Origin: a virus
IMG/VR virus record: IMGVR_UViG_3300024429_000021
Location: 1 to 39,491 of that record
Direction: 5' to 3' (one strand)
DNA length: 39,491 nucleotides
The notes beneath the pieces are model-generated. The model was not told where the DNA came from and did not search any database. It saw only the letters and a program-made list of their open reading frames with translations. Made by a program: the position numbers and the translations under genes. Below are positions 1-7,223 of the stretch, piece by piece (position 1 is the stretch's first letter; every line of letters begins with the position of its first letter).

Positions 1-655
1 CCCCGCGCCGGATAAGGAGCTTATTAACGCTAGCCTGCCACTCGGTAAAGGTGCCGCCTTTGGCTATATGGGCGGCGAGGTCCTGCTTGATATATTCAAT
101 CAGATCCGCAGAAGTAACTTTGGAAATCGTGAAAGCCTGAGCGCGGTAGCGCGCCTCCAGTGCCTTTATCTCCGCTTCCGTCACCGGGACCTTGCGCTGT
201 AAGGCGCGCACCGCCTCCTCGTTCAGGAGCGGCTCATCGAACCGTGCCATATAGCCGCGAGTCAGTTCTGCAAACTCCAACCGCTCGTGCAGTAGTTTGT
301 CTGCTTGTTCTACGCCCATGAGGTTGGCGAAGAACTGGCCCCGCCCCAGATGCGGTGCCACCTCGTCCCAGACGTCGCCGAAGAAACGCCAGTCAAGGTC
401 TGCGAGCTGGCGCTCGGATTCAAGATCGAGGATGCGGTTGCCGAGCGGCTCGACTACACGTTTGCGGAATGAGGTGTAAAATCTTTTTGCCTCGCCTTGC
501 GGCCTGGCAGGATCGGCAAGCCCTACAAGGCGCTCAAGCTGAAAGGTCTCCTCCTCGGCAAGGCGGTCGCGGTCAAGAAAATCAGGGGTGTCCTTGCGTT
601 CCTCGCCGAGCAGATCCTCGGCGAAGTAAACTGCGCGGCGCTCCCCGGTCCGCAC
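1..655 (-). CDS. Phage head morphogenesis protein, gpF/gp30-like (partial, 3' end outside window)
   Basis: An open minus-strand frame runs off the left edge, so only the N-terminal ~218 residues are seen. Near the edge it has the segment AQAFTISKVTSADLIEYI followed by GGTFTEWQ. This matches the region ahead of the Mu F / SPP1 gp7 minor head domain, whose members join portal to shell and sit directly after the portal gene, as here. The frame is closed upstream by a TAA near 718-720, inside the portal gene. The first usual start is a GTG at 655 with a poor ribosome site, so the start is uncertain; a frameshift from the portal frame is a less likely alternative. Confidence 0.7.
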   Translation of the reverse strand, partial: MRTGERRAVYFAEDLLGEERKDTPDFLDRDRLAEEETFQLERLVGLADPARPQGEAKRFYTSFRKRVVEPLGNRILDLESERQLADLDWRFFGDVWDEVAPHLGRGQFFANLMGVEQADKLLHERLEFAELTRGYMARFDEPLLNEEAVRALQRKVPVTEAEIKALEARYRAQAFTISKVTSADLIEYIKQDLAAHIAKGGTFTEWQASVNKLLIRRG

Positions 656-678
656 CAGGCGGTAGGACTTACCGCTCT

Positions 679-1962
679 TTACGATGCGTCCGGGGGCTTC
701 TCGAAAGGGGAGCGTTCCTTAAAAGGGATGCCCTGAGTGCGGGGTTCAAGAACCTCCTCGTCTTCTGCGGCTTCAGGTATGCCAAAGGTCTCACGCACAA
801 ATCGTTGCGGGATCGGCATTCCTATCTCGCTTAACGTCTTCAAGGTCGTGGCAAACTCAGGCGTGCCGCGCGATTGCTTGTAGTCGATCTGGAACACGGG
901 TGCCGGGACGTCGGGGCCGTAGTTGAAGTCGGTAAGCCAGCGAATCAAGGTGGAGTTGATAGTGGTTTGCAGAAGCTGAGCATCGGCGGCGATGATCTCG
1001 TGCCTGACCTCCTGGTGGGTTTTGGCCGCCGCATAGGAGCCTTTCTCGCCGACCTCCTGGGTAAGGGTCCCGCCCAGCACGCATTTGGAGATCTCCGCGT
1101 TGCAGAAGTCTAAAAGCTCGCGGAAGAAGTTGCCCTTTTCCCCGACACTCACCTTGGCCAGCGCGGTCTCTATCACGGTGTCCGCGGGCACGGCGGCGAC
1201 CGAGTCCTGCTGCAGGTTTACGAGCGCCTTGATCAAGGAGGAGACGTCGTCATCCGTAAAGTGCGACGGGTACTTGCCGATTATCGAAGGCACACCGAAC
1301 TTCTCGGCAACAATCATCCAGAAGCCGTGGGCGTGTTTCTTGAAGTACCAGGGCCAGTAGCACGAGAAAAGAAGCGGGCTTGCAAAGGGCGCGTCGTCCT
1401 GAGGGTCGTGGCGGTGGCAGATGAACTTGCGGTCGGGCAGGTCGCGCGGCTGGCCGGTCTCCGAGTCTAAAAGCCGCAGCGTGTTCTGGGACCCTAACGT
1501 GAATCTGTCCGCTCGACGGGTTCGCAGTGCCTCAACACTTACCCTATCCGGATCGATGCGCCACATAATTTCAATTACGCTGTGTCCGTACGGAGTAGCC
1601 TTGAGGAGATGGGCGAGCGCGTGCTCGAAGTTGGGAATCGGGGCCAGGATTGATTTAATACGCGCCGCAACCTCGGAGCCCTTTGCCGAGTCGTCAGCGG
1701 GCACGATCTCCCAGTTCCGTCCGGCGACGCCCGCGCGCCGGGAGCGGAATACGCTCTGGATATGCGCATCGTGCATCATCTCTTCAGCTATATCCCAGAA
1801 GCTTTTGCCCGCGTGCCGCTTGAAGAACTCCGGGGTTGCCACCGGCATGTTCTGCAGCGTCGCGCTAAAGAACCCCAGATACCCCCTGGCGACTTCCATC
1901 TTTTTCGGTGCGGAGATTTCGCCCGTCTTCGGCGTGGGTTTGCCCTTTTTGTCTTCAGACAT
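679..1962 (-). CDS. Portal protein, DUF935 / Mu gp29-like
   Basis: The portal is the dodecameric head vertex through which DNA is packaged and to which the tail attaches. The 427-residue protein is of normal length for DUF935 portals. Typical features are an early WDIAEEMMHDAHIQSVFRSR segment, then HALAHLLKATPYGHSVIEI and KFGVPSIIGKYP. The start is the second of two adjacent ATGs (1965 and 1962). It is preferred because AAGGAG lies 5 bases upstream, and it overlaps the stop of the upstream HTH gene. The next gene is gpF-like, the expected order. It is unusual for this gene to lie downstream of the transposition genes and opposite to the capsid operon. Confidence 0.9.
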   Translation of the reverse strand: MSEDKKGKPTPKTGEISAPKKMEVARGYLGFFSATLQNMPVATPEFFKRHAGKSFWDIAEEMMHDAHIQSVFRSRRAGVAGRNWEIVPADDSAKGSEVAARIKSILAPIPNFEHALAHLLKATPYGHSVIEIMWRIDPDRVSVEALRTRRADRFTLGSQNTLRLLDSETGQPRDLPDRKFICHRHDPQDDAPFASPLLFSCYWPWYFKKHAHGFWMIVAEKFGVPSIIGKYPSHFTDDDVSSLIKALVNLQQDSVAAVPADTVIETALAKVSVGEKGNFFRELLDFCNAEISKCVLGGTLTQEVGEKGSYAAAKTHQEVRHEIIAADAQLLQTTINSTLIRWLTDFNYGPDVPAPVFQIDYKQSRGTPEFATTLKTLSEIGMPIPQRFVRETFGIPEAAEDEEVLEPRTQGIPFKERSPFEKPPDAS

Positions 1963-2333
1963 CATGTCTCCTTGATAAATTCTTTGACCGCCCAGGGGTA
2001 AATCCGCCAGCCGGTGCGCAGTTTCCTTGCATAGGGCGGCCTGCATCGGCGCTGAACCCACCTGGGAGAGACTTGCAGCTTCTCGGCGATCTGTTTTACC
2101 GAGAGGGTCTCAAGGATAAATCGCTGCTCGGCTGTCTTTTTTTCGATCAGAGCCGCTACGTCTGAACGCCGGATGCGCACCAGCTTGCCCGCCTTGGAGT
2201 GGAGCAATCGCCCTTCGAGGATATACTTGCGAACAGTGCTGGGCGCGGTCTTGAACCCGGCCTTGGTAAGCATAACGGCGGCTTGCGAGATGGAGCAGAG
2301 GGGAACGAAAAGCGGGACAACGCGATGCATCAT
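1962..2333 (-). CDS. Tandem excisionase/MerR-type helix-turn-helix protein
   Basis: A 123-residue protein with two successive HTH_17-like modules. The first (about residues 11-66) contains SISQAAVMLTKAGF and the recognition-helix style TVRKYILEGRLL. The second (about 76-123) contains LSVKQIAEKLQVSPRWVQRR and ends WRIYPWAVKEFIKE. The start overlaps the upstream stop (ATGA) and the stop overlaps the portal start, so translation is coupled. Its place directly ahead of the portal is where a small terminase subunit often lies, and a DNA-recognition role in packaging is plausible. An excisionase or regulator is the alternative. No catalytic motif is seen. Confidence 0.6.
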   Translation of the reverse strand: MMHRVVPLFVPLCSISQAAVMLTKAGFKTAPSTVRKYILEGRLLHSKAGKLVRIRRSDVAALIEKKTAEQRFILETLSVKQIAEKLQVSPRWVQRRCRPPYARKLRTGWRIYPWAVKEFIKET

Positions 2334-3091
2334 GATTTCTTCTCTGCCGGATCCTTGTCCCCTTGAGGGGGCACTTCGCACCCTGTATGCTTGCCTATAC
2401 GAACGCCGTACCTGCGAGGTTCCCGGAACACTGTGGCGACCCGTTTGAGCAGCGGCTTTGATTCTTCCTCATACCCTTTAGGGGGCACTTCGCGCCTCGC
2501 CTGCAGCTTCAGCATCTCGAATACGTACTTGCCTGAGAAGGCCTTGACGAGCACCCAGAGATCCCAGGCGCGGCTCTTAAAGTAGCCGAAGTCGCCGGGG
2601 TCTTCGGTATAGACCATCGCGCGCAGGGTTTGTCTTGCGAACTCAAGGATCTCTTCAGCCGATCTCTTCTCGCACTGCGGGGCCAATGCCGCAACCCTCA
2701 GCATCTCCGCAGCGGCGCGGCTGTAACGGCCCCAGTCCGCCTGGTTCCAGAGCCTGACAGGATCCTTATGGAAGCGCTCTTTGATCAACGCTCCGTAAGT
2801 CCCGATCAGCTTCTTCACACGAGGATCGGGCTCCTTGCGCGTATCGCGCTCCAGCCCGAGCAGTTTAACAGTGCTTTCGCAGAGCCGCAGGTGGCCGGAC
2901 TTTGTCTTTTCGATCCAGCCGCCCCGGGTAAGCTCGTCGACCGATGCGAACTTCTCCACCTGCCGCTTACCGCACCTTGCAAAAACCGCAAGCAGGGCCA
3001 GCTTACCTTCGTCAGGGAACGGTTCGCCTGACGGGTAGGAGAATGCAAGAATCCTCTTGAGGTTCTCCCTGGAAAGTTTAATCCGAGTCAT
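2330..3091 (-). CDS. Hypothetical phage protein with N-terminal winged-helix-like region
   Basis: 253 residues, not recognised as a known family. The first ~85 residues look like a small winged helix (FASVDELTRGGWIEKTKSGH, where a new-reading helix is followed by a short hairpin). The rest is helical and rich in Lys/Arg/Trp. Two near-identical stretches, REVPPKG (near residue 200) and CEVPPQG (near 240), are encoded by a repeated GC-rich DNA motif at about 2360-2378 and 2478-2496. The C-terminal tail may therefore have grown by short duplication. It overlaps both neighbours. A role near packaging (terminase-associated) or gene control is only a guess. Confidence 0.45.
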   Translation of the reverse strand: MTRIKLSRENLKRILAFSYPSGEPFPDEGKLALLAVFARCGKRQVEKFASVDELTRGGWIEKTKSGHLRLCESTVKLLGLERDTRKEPDPRVKKLIGTYGALIKERFHKDPVRLWNQADWGRYSRAAAEMLRVAALAPQCEKRSAEEILEFARQTLRAMVYTEDPGDFGYFKSRAWDLWVLVKAFSGKYVFEMLKLQARREVPPKGYEEESKPLLKRVATVFREPRRYGVRIGKHTGCEVPPQGDKDPAEKKS

Positions 3092-3446
3092 GGAACACCT
3101 TCACGACGGTATCGATCTGAGTTATGACTTCTACCAGCCGCACGGTGTCGTACACCGTGTCGGGCGCAAAGAGAGGTGTTCGGTGTAGTTCCCCGGCTGC
3201 CACGCCGCCTGTGGCGATAAAGTCGATCAGCACGGCGTAGTTTTTGAGGTGCAGGATCTCGGCCTCGAGCTCGGCTGCCTGGGCTTTTAATACGCTCGTC
3301 TCAGCGTAGACGTCAACGACCTTGGAGAAGGCCAAGCCATATCCGGCGATGAACGCGCCTGCCCCGATAGCCAGCACCAGGACAATCACCGCCGCGATCC
3401 ATGAGAGTTTGACAAGGATTGGCGGTTTGTCTTTAGGGGCGCTCAT
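3078..3446 (-). CDS. Small membrane-anchored coiled-coil protein (i-spanin-like)
   Basis: 122 residues. A short cytoplasmic N-terminus is followed by one hydrophobic helix at about residues 12-36 (AAVIVLVLAIGAGAFIAGYG). A charged segment compatible with a short coiled coil (ETSVLKAQAAELEAEILHLK) and a C-terminal domain follow. This N-in, C-out topology with a periplasmic coiled coil is that of inner-membrane spanins, which act last in phage lysis of Gram-negative hosts. No overlapping outer-membrane spanin lipoprotein was found, and no endolysin lies nearby, so the lysis role is an inference from topology alone. Confidence 0.45.
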   Translation of the reverse strand: MSAPKDKPPILVKLSWIAAVIVLVLAIGAGAFIAGYGLAFSKVVDVYAETSVLKAQAAELEAEILHLKNYAVLIDFIATGGVAAGELHRTPLFAPDTVYDTVRLVEVITQIDTVVKVFHDSD

Positions 3447-3688
3447 TTCTTTAGCTCCTTTTTGATGGTCGCCGTCGAGAACTTTCCTCTCGCCAATGCG
3501 CTTGCGGCCTGATCAACCGGCTCAAAGTAACGAGGACTCGGGGCTGAAGGAGGACCCGGGGCATTGAGGATCTCTTCCTCGGTCGGGGGCGCGATACCCT
3601 TGCCGTCTTTTGGGAAACATCCCTCAAAACAGCCGACGATGAATCCGATTAGGAAATCTTTCACGACGCGCGCGATCGTTTTTACCAT
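3443..3688 (-). CDS. Small hydrophobic protein carrying a copy of the family X polymerase C-terminus
   Basis: 81 residues. The N-terminus (about 8-24, VVKDFLIGFIVGCFEGCF) is amphipathic or membrane-associated. Residues 26-71 repeat the end of the upstream polymerase: PKDGKGIAPPTEEEIL here against WKDGKCIASRTEEEIL there, then EPVD...ALARGKFS against KPVD...ALARGEFS. The similarity extends to the DNA (3474-3613 against 3689-3816). This gene therefore looks born from a tandem duplication of the polymerase 3' end joined to a new N-terminus. It overlaps the polymerase stop by 7 bases and the next gene by 4. It is too small to be catalytic. Confidence 0.6.
   Translation of the reverse strand: MVKTIARVVKDFLIGFIVGCFEGCFPKDGKGIAPPTEEEILNAPGPPSAPSPRYFEPVDQAASALARGKFSTATIKKELKK
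3474..3613 (-). repeat. Diverged tandem copy of the polymerase 3' end (copy 2)
   Basis: This stretch resembles 3689-3816 over nearly its full length. Shared blocks include GAACT-TCCTCTCGC near one end and CTTGCCGTCTTT near the other, with a short insertion in this copy. Both copies are read in the same frame in adjacent minus-strand genes. Confidence 0.6.
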
Positions 3689-4269
3689 ATCGAGAACTCT
3701 CCTCTCGCAAGCGCGCCTGTGGCTTTGTCCCGGTCAACCGGCTTAATGTAAGGCAGACCCAGGGCTTTGAGGATCTCCTCTTCGGTCCGGGAGGCGATGC
3801 ACTTGCCGTCTTTCCAGATGCCGGTCTGCGGGTTCAGGTGCATGCCCAGCCTCTGCGCGCGTTTGCACAGCTCGACGTTGAACTCCTTAGGCCCGGTCTT
3901 GATCAGCATCAGAATTCCCCAGGGTTCCTCGGTAGCGCAGTAGACGTCTACCTGAATGCCTTGGACCTCGGCCGTGATTATCGCCGGTCCTTTCCTGATA
4001 ACGCGCCCGGCCATATCGTTGATCAGTCGCGGGATGTCGAACCAGTGGTTGTGCCCGGGCATGGGCTGCAGGTTACCTTTTGCCTTCTGTATCCATTCGC
4101 CCTGGGGGATCAGCACCAGGTCTATGTCGTGCACCCAGCCCAGCCTGCGGCGAATAGATCCGACTATCTCAATCCGCTCGGCGACGACCTCTAAAGCTTG
4201 CCGGATCTCCGCCGCAATTATCTGGGCCTCGCCGAGCTGGAACTCTTTTTGCCTGGTAGACGTTGTCAT
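3682..4269 (-). CDS. Minimal family X DNA polymerase (palm plus thumb only)
   Basis: 195 residues. Family X hallmarks are in order. The nucleotide-binding GS motif is EIVGSIRRRLGWVHDIDLV, with Gly37-Ser38 and metal ligands Asp48 and Asp50. The third carboxylate, Asp108, is in IQVDVY. The thumb has TGPKEFNVELCKRAQRLGMH, TEEEILKALGLPYI and a final PVDR. The N-terminal 8-kDa lyase/fingers region and the bacterial PHP domain are absent, so the layout resembles the 174-residue African swine fever virus Pol X. Such enzymes fill short DNA gaps. Mu-type transposition leaves 5-base gaps on both flanks, so gap filling is an attractive but unproven role. It lies in the transposition operon, 4-base coupled to its upstream neighbour. 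Confidence 0.8.
   Translation of the reverse strand: MTTSTRQKEFQLGEAQIIAAEIRQALEVVAERIEIVGSIRRRLGWVHDIDLVLIPQGEWIQKAKGNLQPMPGHNHWFDIPRLINDMAGRVIRKGPAIITAEVQGIQVDVYCATEEPWGILMLIKTGPKEFNVELCKRAQRLGMHLNPQTGIWKDGKCIASRTEEEILKALGLPYIKPVDRDKATGALARGEFSIW
3689..3816 (-). repeat. Polymerase 3' end, source copy of the duplication
   Basis: The C-terminal codons of the family X polymerase gene. This is the presumed parent of the copy at 3474-3613, because here the sequence completes a canonical thumb domain. Confidence 0.55.
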
Positions 4270-4655
4270 CCTGCCTCCTTGAATTCCTTATCCAAAGGGG
4301 CAAGGGGCGAGGGCTGTAGGAACGCATCCTGGCAGCCGATATGGTTGAATCCCTTCTCGTGTTCTTTTGCCTCAAAGCATTTAGTGCACTCCTCGAAGCT
4401 GACCGATTCCTTGCGGTGCTCGCAGAAAGCTTTGCGCGAGAACTCTATCCCCTCGCCGGGCGCACGCCCCAGTTCGGGCAGCCGCTTCTGCTGCATCGCC
4501 AGGAGCAGGTGTTCCTCGCACAAGTACCGGCCCATACGAATAATGTGGACTCGCGCCGTAAAGAAGGGGGTTTTGATCGTAAAGTTTGGGTGGACGGCAG
4601 GCTTCCCGCAGTCGGGATACTCACACGTCCCTGGCGACTTTCCTTTGCGTGCCAT
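4266..4655 (-). CDS. Small two-finger zinc-binding protein
   Basis: 129 residues with two probable metal sites. The first uses Cys11, Cys16, Cys46 and His49 (CEYPDC ... YLCEEH). The second is Cys78-x11-Cys90-x2-Cys93-x14-Cys108 (FCEHRKESVSFEECTKC ... FNHIGC). The second pattern recurs with the same C-x11-C-x2-C spacing in two other proteins of this operon (8832-10157 and 10269-10862). The function is unknown; a nucleic-acid or protein adaptor is plausible. Start and stop lie within the coupled early operon, with the stop overlapping the polymerase start by 4 bases. Confidence 0.6.
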   Translation of the reverse strand: MARKGKSPGTCEYPDCGKPAVHPNFTIKTPFFTARVHIIRMGRYLCEEHLLLAMQQKRLPELGRAPGEGIEFSRKAFCEHRKESVSFEECTKCFEAKEHEKGFNHIGCQDAFLQPSPLAPLDKEFKEAG

Positions 4656-4663
4656 AAATCCTC

Positions 4664-4879
4664 CTATCTCGCGGCTCCGTGCTCATGGCGGATATGCCAG
4701 GGCTGGTGCCGGAGCCACAACAGATAAAGGTTTTTGGAGATTAAGTTACTAACCGACCACTCGGTCATGCTTATCACTCCTGTGCGCGCCTTGAACTCCT
4801 CGCGGGCTATCCCGAGATCTTTTAGCTGCCAGTGCAGCCAGCGCAGAAGCCTGGTGCGTAAGGGGTAGCGTTTCTTCAT
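4664..4879 (-). CDS. Small basic hypothetical protein
   Basis: 71 residues, rich in Arg, Trp and Leu (LRTRLLRWLHWQLKDLG). The start overlaps the MuB-like stop by 4 bases, which supports real translation. No family is recognised. The N-terminal half could form an amphipathic helix. It may act with the MuB-like protein because the two are coupled, but nothing in the sequence shows it. Confidence 0.5.
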   Translation of the reverse strand: MKKRYPLRTRLLRWLHWQLKDLGIAREEFKARTGVISMTEWSVSNLISKNLYLLWLRHQPWHIRHEHGAAR

Positions 4880-5748
4880 ACCCCTGCAGTGACCTTCGAT
4901 TTAGCGCGGGTAGGGGCAGATTGAGTGATACGTTTGCCGAGGTGGTGAAACTCCTCCATGAGATCGAGCGCAACAGCGTTGATGAAGCCGGGGAAGCGGG
5001 AAAGGCCGTTTGCAGTGAGGTATGCGTTCTGGAGTTCCTGCATGAGCCGGGCAAGAAAACCGGGATGGAACTGGAGTCCGTCGCGTGCGCCCTGGAAGGC
5101 GATGTAGTCGTTGACCTCGCCCGCATCAAGGCCGGCGAGCTTAAAGCTTACCCGGCGCACCATGTTGGGCAGGTTCTCTTTGCCCTCCGCGATGATGTCG
5201 TCCGGCTTGAAGCGCGCGGTCTTGTCTTTCAGGTTCGCCACCAGCACTATGCCGGGACCGTAAGCACGGCCATTGGCCCTCACCGAAGCCATCACGCGCA
5301 GCATCTCCCAGATGCTGTGGGGGATAGAGAGCGCGTTGTCGACGCAGATGAGCACCGATTTCTCCTGAGCGCGCAGCTCCGCAAGCTTGTATTGCAGTTG
5401 CTTGTTGCGTCCCTGGTGGGTTTTGCCTTTCGCATCTTTCCAGTCCGACCAGCGCCAGGCAGGCCGTTCGCCCAGCTCCATCAAGACTTCGTGCCAGAGC
5501 ATGGTCTGGGACATCCTCGCATAGGGAAAGATGTCTGCAAGGACGACGTTCGGATCGGTGCGTGCGTATTGTTTGAGTACTTCAAGCGTCACGCTCGCGC
5601 CTACTCCGTGCTCGGCGTCAAGCACCAGAAGCTGATGGTGCCGCGCGGCGCGCAGGCCCCTGGCGATCACGGACTTGATCTCCTTCGAAACAAAGAAGCT
5701 TCCGTCCTCGATGGATTCAACCGGGCTAAACGCTTTCAACTCTTTCAT
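4876..5748 (-). CDS. MuB/IstB-like AAA target-selection protein with degenerate ATPase motifs
   Basis: 290 residues. The length, the place downstream of the DDE transposase and the overall AAA layout match MuB/ExeA-like proteins. In Mu, MuB binds target DNA as an ATP-dependent filament and stimulates the transposase. The P-loop region (residues 44-53, DAEHGVGASV) has Ala where the Walker A lysine belongs. The Walker B strand (LICVDNA, Asp137-Asn138) has Asn in place of the catalytic Glu. A later strand, GIVLVANLKDKTARF, resembles sensor 1. ATP hydrolysis is therefore doubtful. It may be a DNA-binding scaffold, or it may use a different residue. It is 4-base coupled with both neighbours. Confidence 0.75.
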   Translation of the reverse strand: MKELKAFSPVESIEDGSFFVSKEIKSVIARGLRAARHHQLLVLDAEHGVGASVTLEVLKQYARTDPNVVLADIFPYARMSQTMLWHEVLMELGERPAWRWSDWKDAKGKTHQGRNKQLQYKLAELRAQEKSVLICVDNALSIPHSIWEMLRVMASVRANGRAYGPGIVLVANLKDKTARFKPDDIIAEGKENLPNMVRRVSFKLAGLDAGEVNDYIAFQGARDGLQFHPGFLARLMQELQNAYLTANGLSRFPGFINAVALDLMEEFHHLGKRITQSAPTRAKSKVTAGV

Positions 5749-6050
5749 CTTGACTCTCCTTGTACTTCTCCAAGGATTTTCTTGCCGATCTCTAGGGATA
5801 GCTGGATCTGTCGGTTAAACCTCTTTTTACTTTTGAATAAAACCGCCTTCTGCAATCTCTTGCTTGCCGCAATCAAACGATCCAGTTCCGTAATTGCACC
5901 TACGTAGGTATATGAGGTGCTTGCAGAATCAAGAACCCTTCTCACCATTCGATAGCCTTCGATTCTGCCTGCACCGAGGGTATTCCACTCCAGAGTCTTA
6001 AATACGGCTCTGAGAATCGGCCTATCGTTCCAGGTAATTTTTCGCCTCAT
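5745..6050 (-). CDS. Hypothetical basic phage protein
   Basis: 101 residues, strongly basic (LQKAVLFKSKKRFNRQIQ) and predicted mostly helical. No family is recognised. It has a good ribosome site (GAGGAGAG) and its stop overlaps the start of the MuB-like gene by 4 bases. The position between small membrane proteins and MuB suggests an early accessory role, with no direct evidence. Confidence 0.5.
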   Translation of the reverse strand: MRRKITWNDRPILRAVFKTLEWNTLGAGRIEGYRMVRRVLDSASTSYTYVGAITELDRLIAASKRLQKAVLFKSKKRFNRQIQLSLEIGKKILGEVQGESR

Positions 6051-6051
6051 T

Positions 6052-6318
6052 CTAACTCTCCTCTCGGCCCGCCGCGGCGCCTAAGGACGCGCCCTGCCGC
6101 ATGGCATAGGCTTTATTGAACAGGCTTATCGCTTTACTCATCCCCGCTTGAGCGGGGGTGTATTCTTCTATGAGTATGGGGCCTAATCTCGAAAGAGCTC
6201 TGCGCAGCTTCCGGCACTGCCACCGTATGAACAATCTCCGAATAAAAGGAATGCGCGTCACAAAATCGAGGATCCCGACCAACCAGCTTGGCCGGTTGCC
6301 CATTCTTGCCATCAGCAT
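6052..6318 (-). CDS. Small basic protein with a hydrophobic N-terminal segment
   Basis: 88 residues from the ATG at 6318, which has AAAGGA about 8 bases upstream; a longer open frame upstream lies over the membrane-protein gene and is not used here. Residues 12-31 (WLVGILDFVTRIPFIRRLFI) may form a short amphipathic or membrane-associated helix, followed by an Arg-rich stretch. No family is recognised. It sits just downstream of a holin-like gene and may belong to the same lysis or membrane set. Confidence 0.4.
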   Translation of the reverse strand: MLMARMGNRPSWLVGILDFVTRIPFIRRLFIRWQCRKLRRALSRLGPILIEEYTPAQAGMSKAISLFNKAYAMRQGASLGAAAGREES

Positions 6319-6425
6319 TACAATTTTCCTTTCAGTCCGCCGTGCCGCCGGGTGCGGAAACCACCAATGGCGTTGGTTGAGGCTTTTTGAAGCACCACGG
6401 CGGCAGGCGGGTTGCATGGTTGTTT
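6319..6425. other. Short non-coding gap with inverted repeats
   Basis: A 107-base spacer in an otherwise tightly packed operon. It contains complementary GC-rich arms (CCGCCGTG near 6334 and CACGGCGG near 6397) that could form an RNA hairpin, perhaps affecting translation or stability of the flanking cistrons. Confidence 0.3.
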
Positions 6426-6716
6426 TCAGTTCTTTCGACCGAGTGTTCGCGCGGCTTTCCAAAGCCCGGCTGCTATGCCGCCTGAGAAGAGACCCTGGAG
6501 CAGATACCCCCACCAGGGGAATATGGCGGTCCCCATGGCGAGCAGTATCCCGAAGAGGGCGCCTCCCAAGGCCGTGCCTACCAGCAAGGCCAGGGCCGTG
6601 TTGACCCAGCCTTGAGTCTCGAGCCAGACCTTGAGCTTTGCGACGATTGCGGCGACTATTACGCTTCCGAGAAGCGTGACGCCGAACAGGTTGATTGTGA
6701 GTTCTTCGCCCCACAT
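6426..6716 (-). CDS. Small multi-spanning membrane protein (holin-like)
   Basis: 96 residues from the ATG at 6716, chosen because AGGAGG lies 7 bases upstream. Three hydrophobic stretches are visible, at about residues 9-27, 38-61 and 66-83, with a basic C-terminus (KAARTLGRKN). Size, membrane segments and charged tail suit a phage holin, which makes the lysis hole. Position in the early/transposition operon is odd for lysis, and no endolysin is adjacent, so it could instead be a superinfection or membrane-modifying protein. Confidence 0.5.
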   Translation of the reverse strand: MWGEELTINLFGVTLLGSVIVAAIVAKLKVWLETQGWVNTALALLVGTALGGALFGILLAMGTAIFPWWGYLLQGLFSGGIAAGLWKAARTLGRKN

Positions 6717-6744
6717 AGGTTGTCCTCCTTTCTGGTCGTTAGAC

Positions 6745-6780
6745 CAATTTGAAGTTTGCAATTTGCCTTTTGCATTGATC
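6745..6780. repeat. AT-rich TTTGCA-type intergenic repeat
   Basis: The spacer contains several TTTGCA-like units (AGTTTGCAATTTGCCTTTTGCA). A very similar run occurs in the host flank at about 36041-36077. This looks like a genome-wide intergenic repeat of the host present inside the phage. Confidence 0.4.
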
Positions 6781-6791
6781 TCTACTCATCC

Positions 6792-7223
6792 CTACACCTT
6801 GTCCATCGCTGGCCCGTCGCCGGATTTAAGCTGCCTTATCAGATCGCGGAAGGTTCTGGCTTCAGCTGCGGTAGGTTTTGGTTCTCCTTCCCTGAGCCTG
6901 TCGGGGTGACTCTGCGGCGCCGAATCTTTTACGTCAAGCCGGAACTTCTTTTGCCGGGGGGCGGGTCGCTGGACGAGGGAGGAGAGGTATTTAATGCAAA
7001 TAGTACAGAGTAACGCATCATAATGCAGCTTCCTCAGCTGGGACAGCTTATACTTAACAGCCGCGGGTAAATCGTCTTTGTGCTCCTCAAGGATCATGGA
7101 TATCGTTTGCTTGATAAACCCGGCGCTTTCCACTTCGGTGTAGGGAATAGAGTTTGCTTTTAACTGCGTCTCAGGCCACCCGCAGATTATGCAGCGTCTA
7201 ACCGGCTGGTTCTCTTTACTCAT
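6792..7223 (-). CDS. Small zinc-ribbon-like protein after the transposase
   Basis: 143 residues. Two CxxC pairs, CIICGW (residues 12-15) and CTIC (near residue 78), about 60 residues apart, could bind one zinc. The middle is helical (VKYKLSQLRKLHYDALLC) and the C-terminal third is polar and Pro/Lys-rich. The start (ATG 7223, GAGGAG upstream) lies inside the last codons of the transposase gene, overlapping by 8 bases. No family is recognised; the function is unknown. Confidence 0.5.
   Translation of the reverse strand: MSKENQPVRRCIICGWPETQLKANSIPYTEVESAGFIKQTISMILEEHKDDLPAAVKYKLSQLRKLHYDALLCTICIKYLSSLVQRPAPRQKKFRLDVKDSAPQSHPDRLREGEPKPTAAEARTFRDLIRQLKSGDGPAMDKV

Noticed and set aside
679-720. 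Programmed frameshift joining portal and gpF-like frames
   Set aside because: The frames overlap by about 39 bases, but no slippery heptamer is evident and both genes are known as separate proteins, so a poor GTG start is the simpler reading.
355-834. Long plus-strand frame over the gpF and portal genes
   Set aside because: It is antisense to recognisable gpF and portal sequence, with Arg/Ala/Pro-rich shadow composition and no ribosome site.
4921-5907. 328-codon plus-strand frame opposite the MuB-like gene
   Set aside because: The minus-strand frame has AAA-type features and coupled starts; the plus frame is low-complexity His/Val/Leu-rich and has no supporting start or family.
6319-6714. 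N-terminal extension of the 6052-6318 gene
   Set aside because: The extension is Arg/Gly/Ser-rich and lies in another frame over the holin-like gene; the ATG at 6318 has a proper ribosome site.
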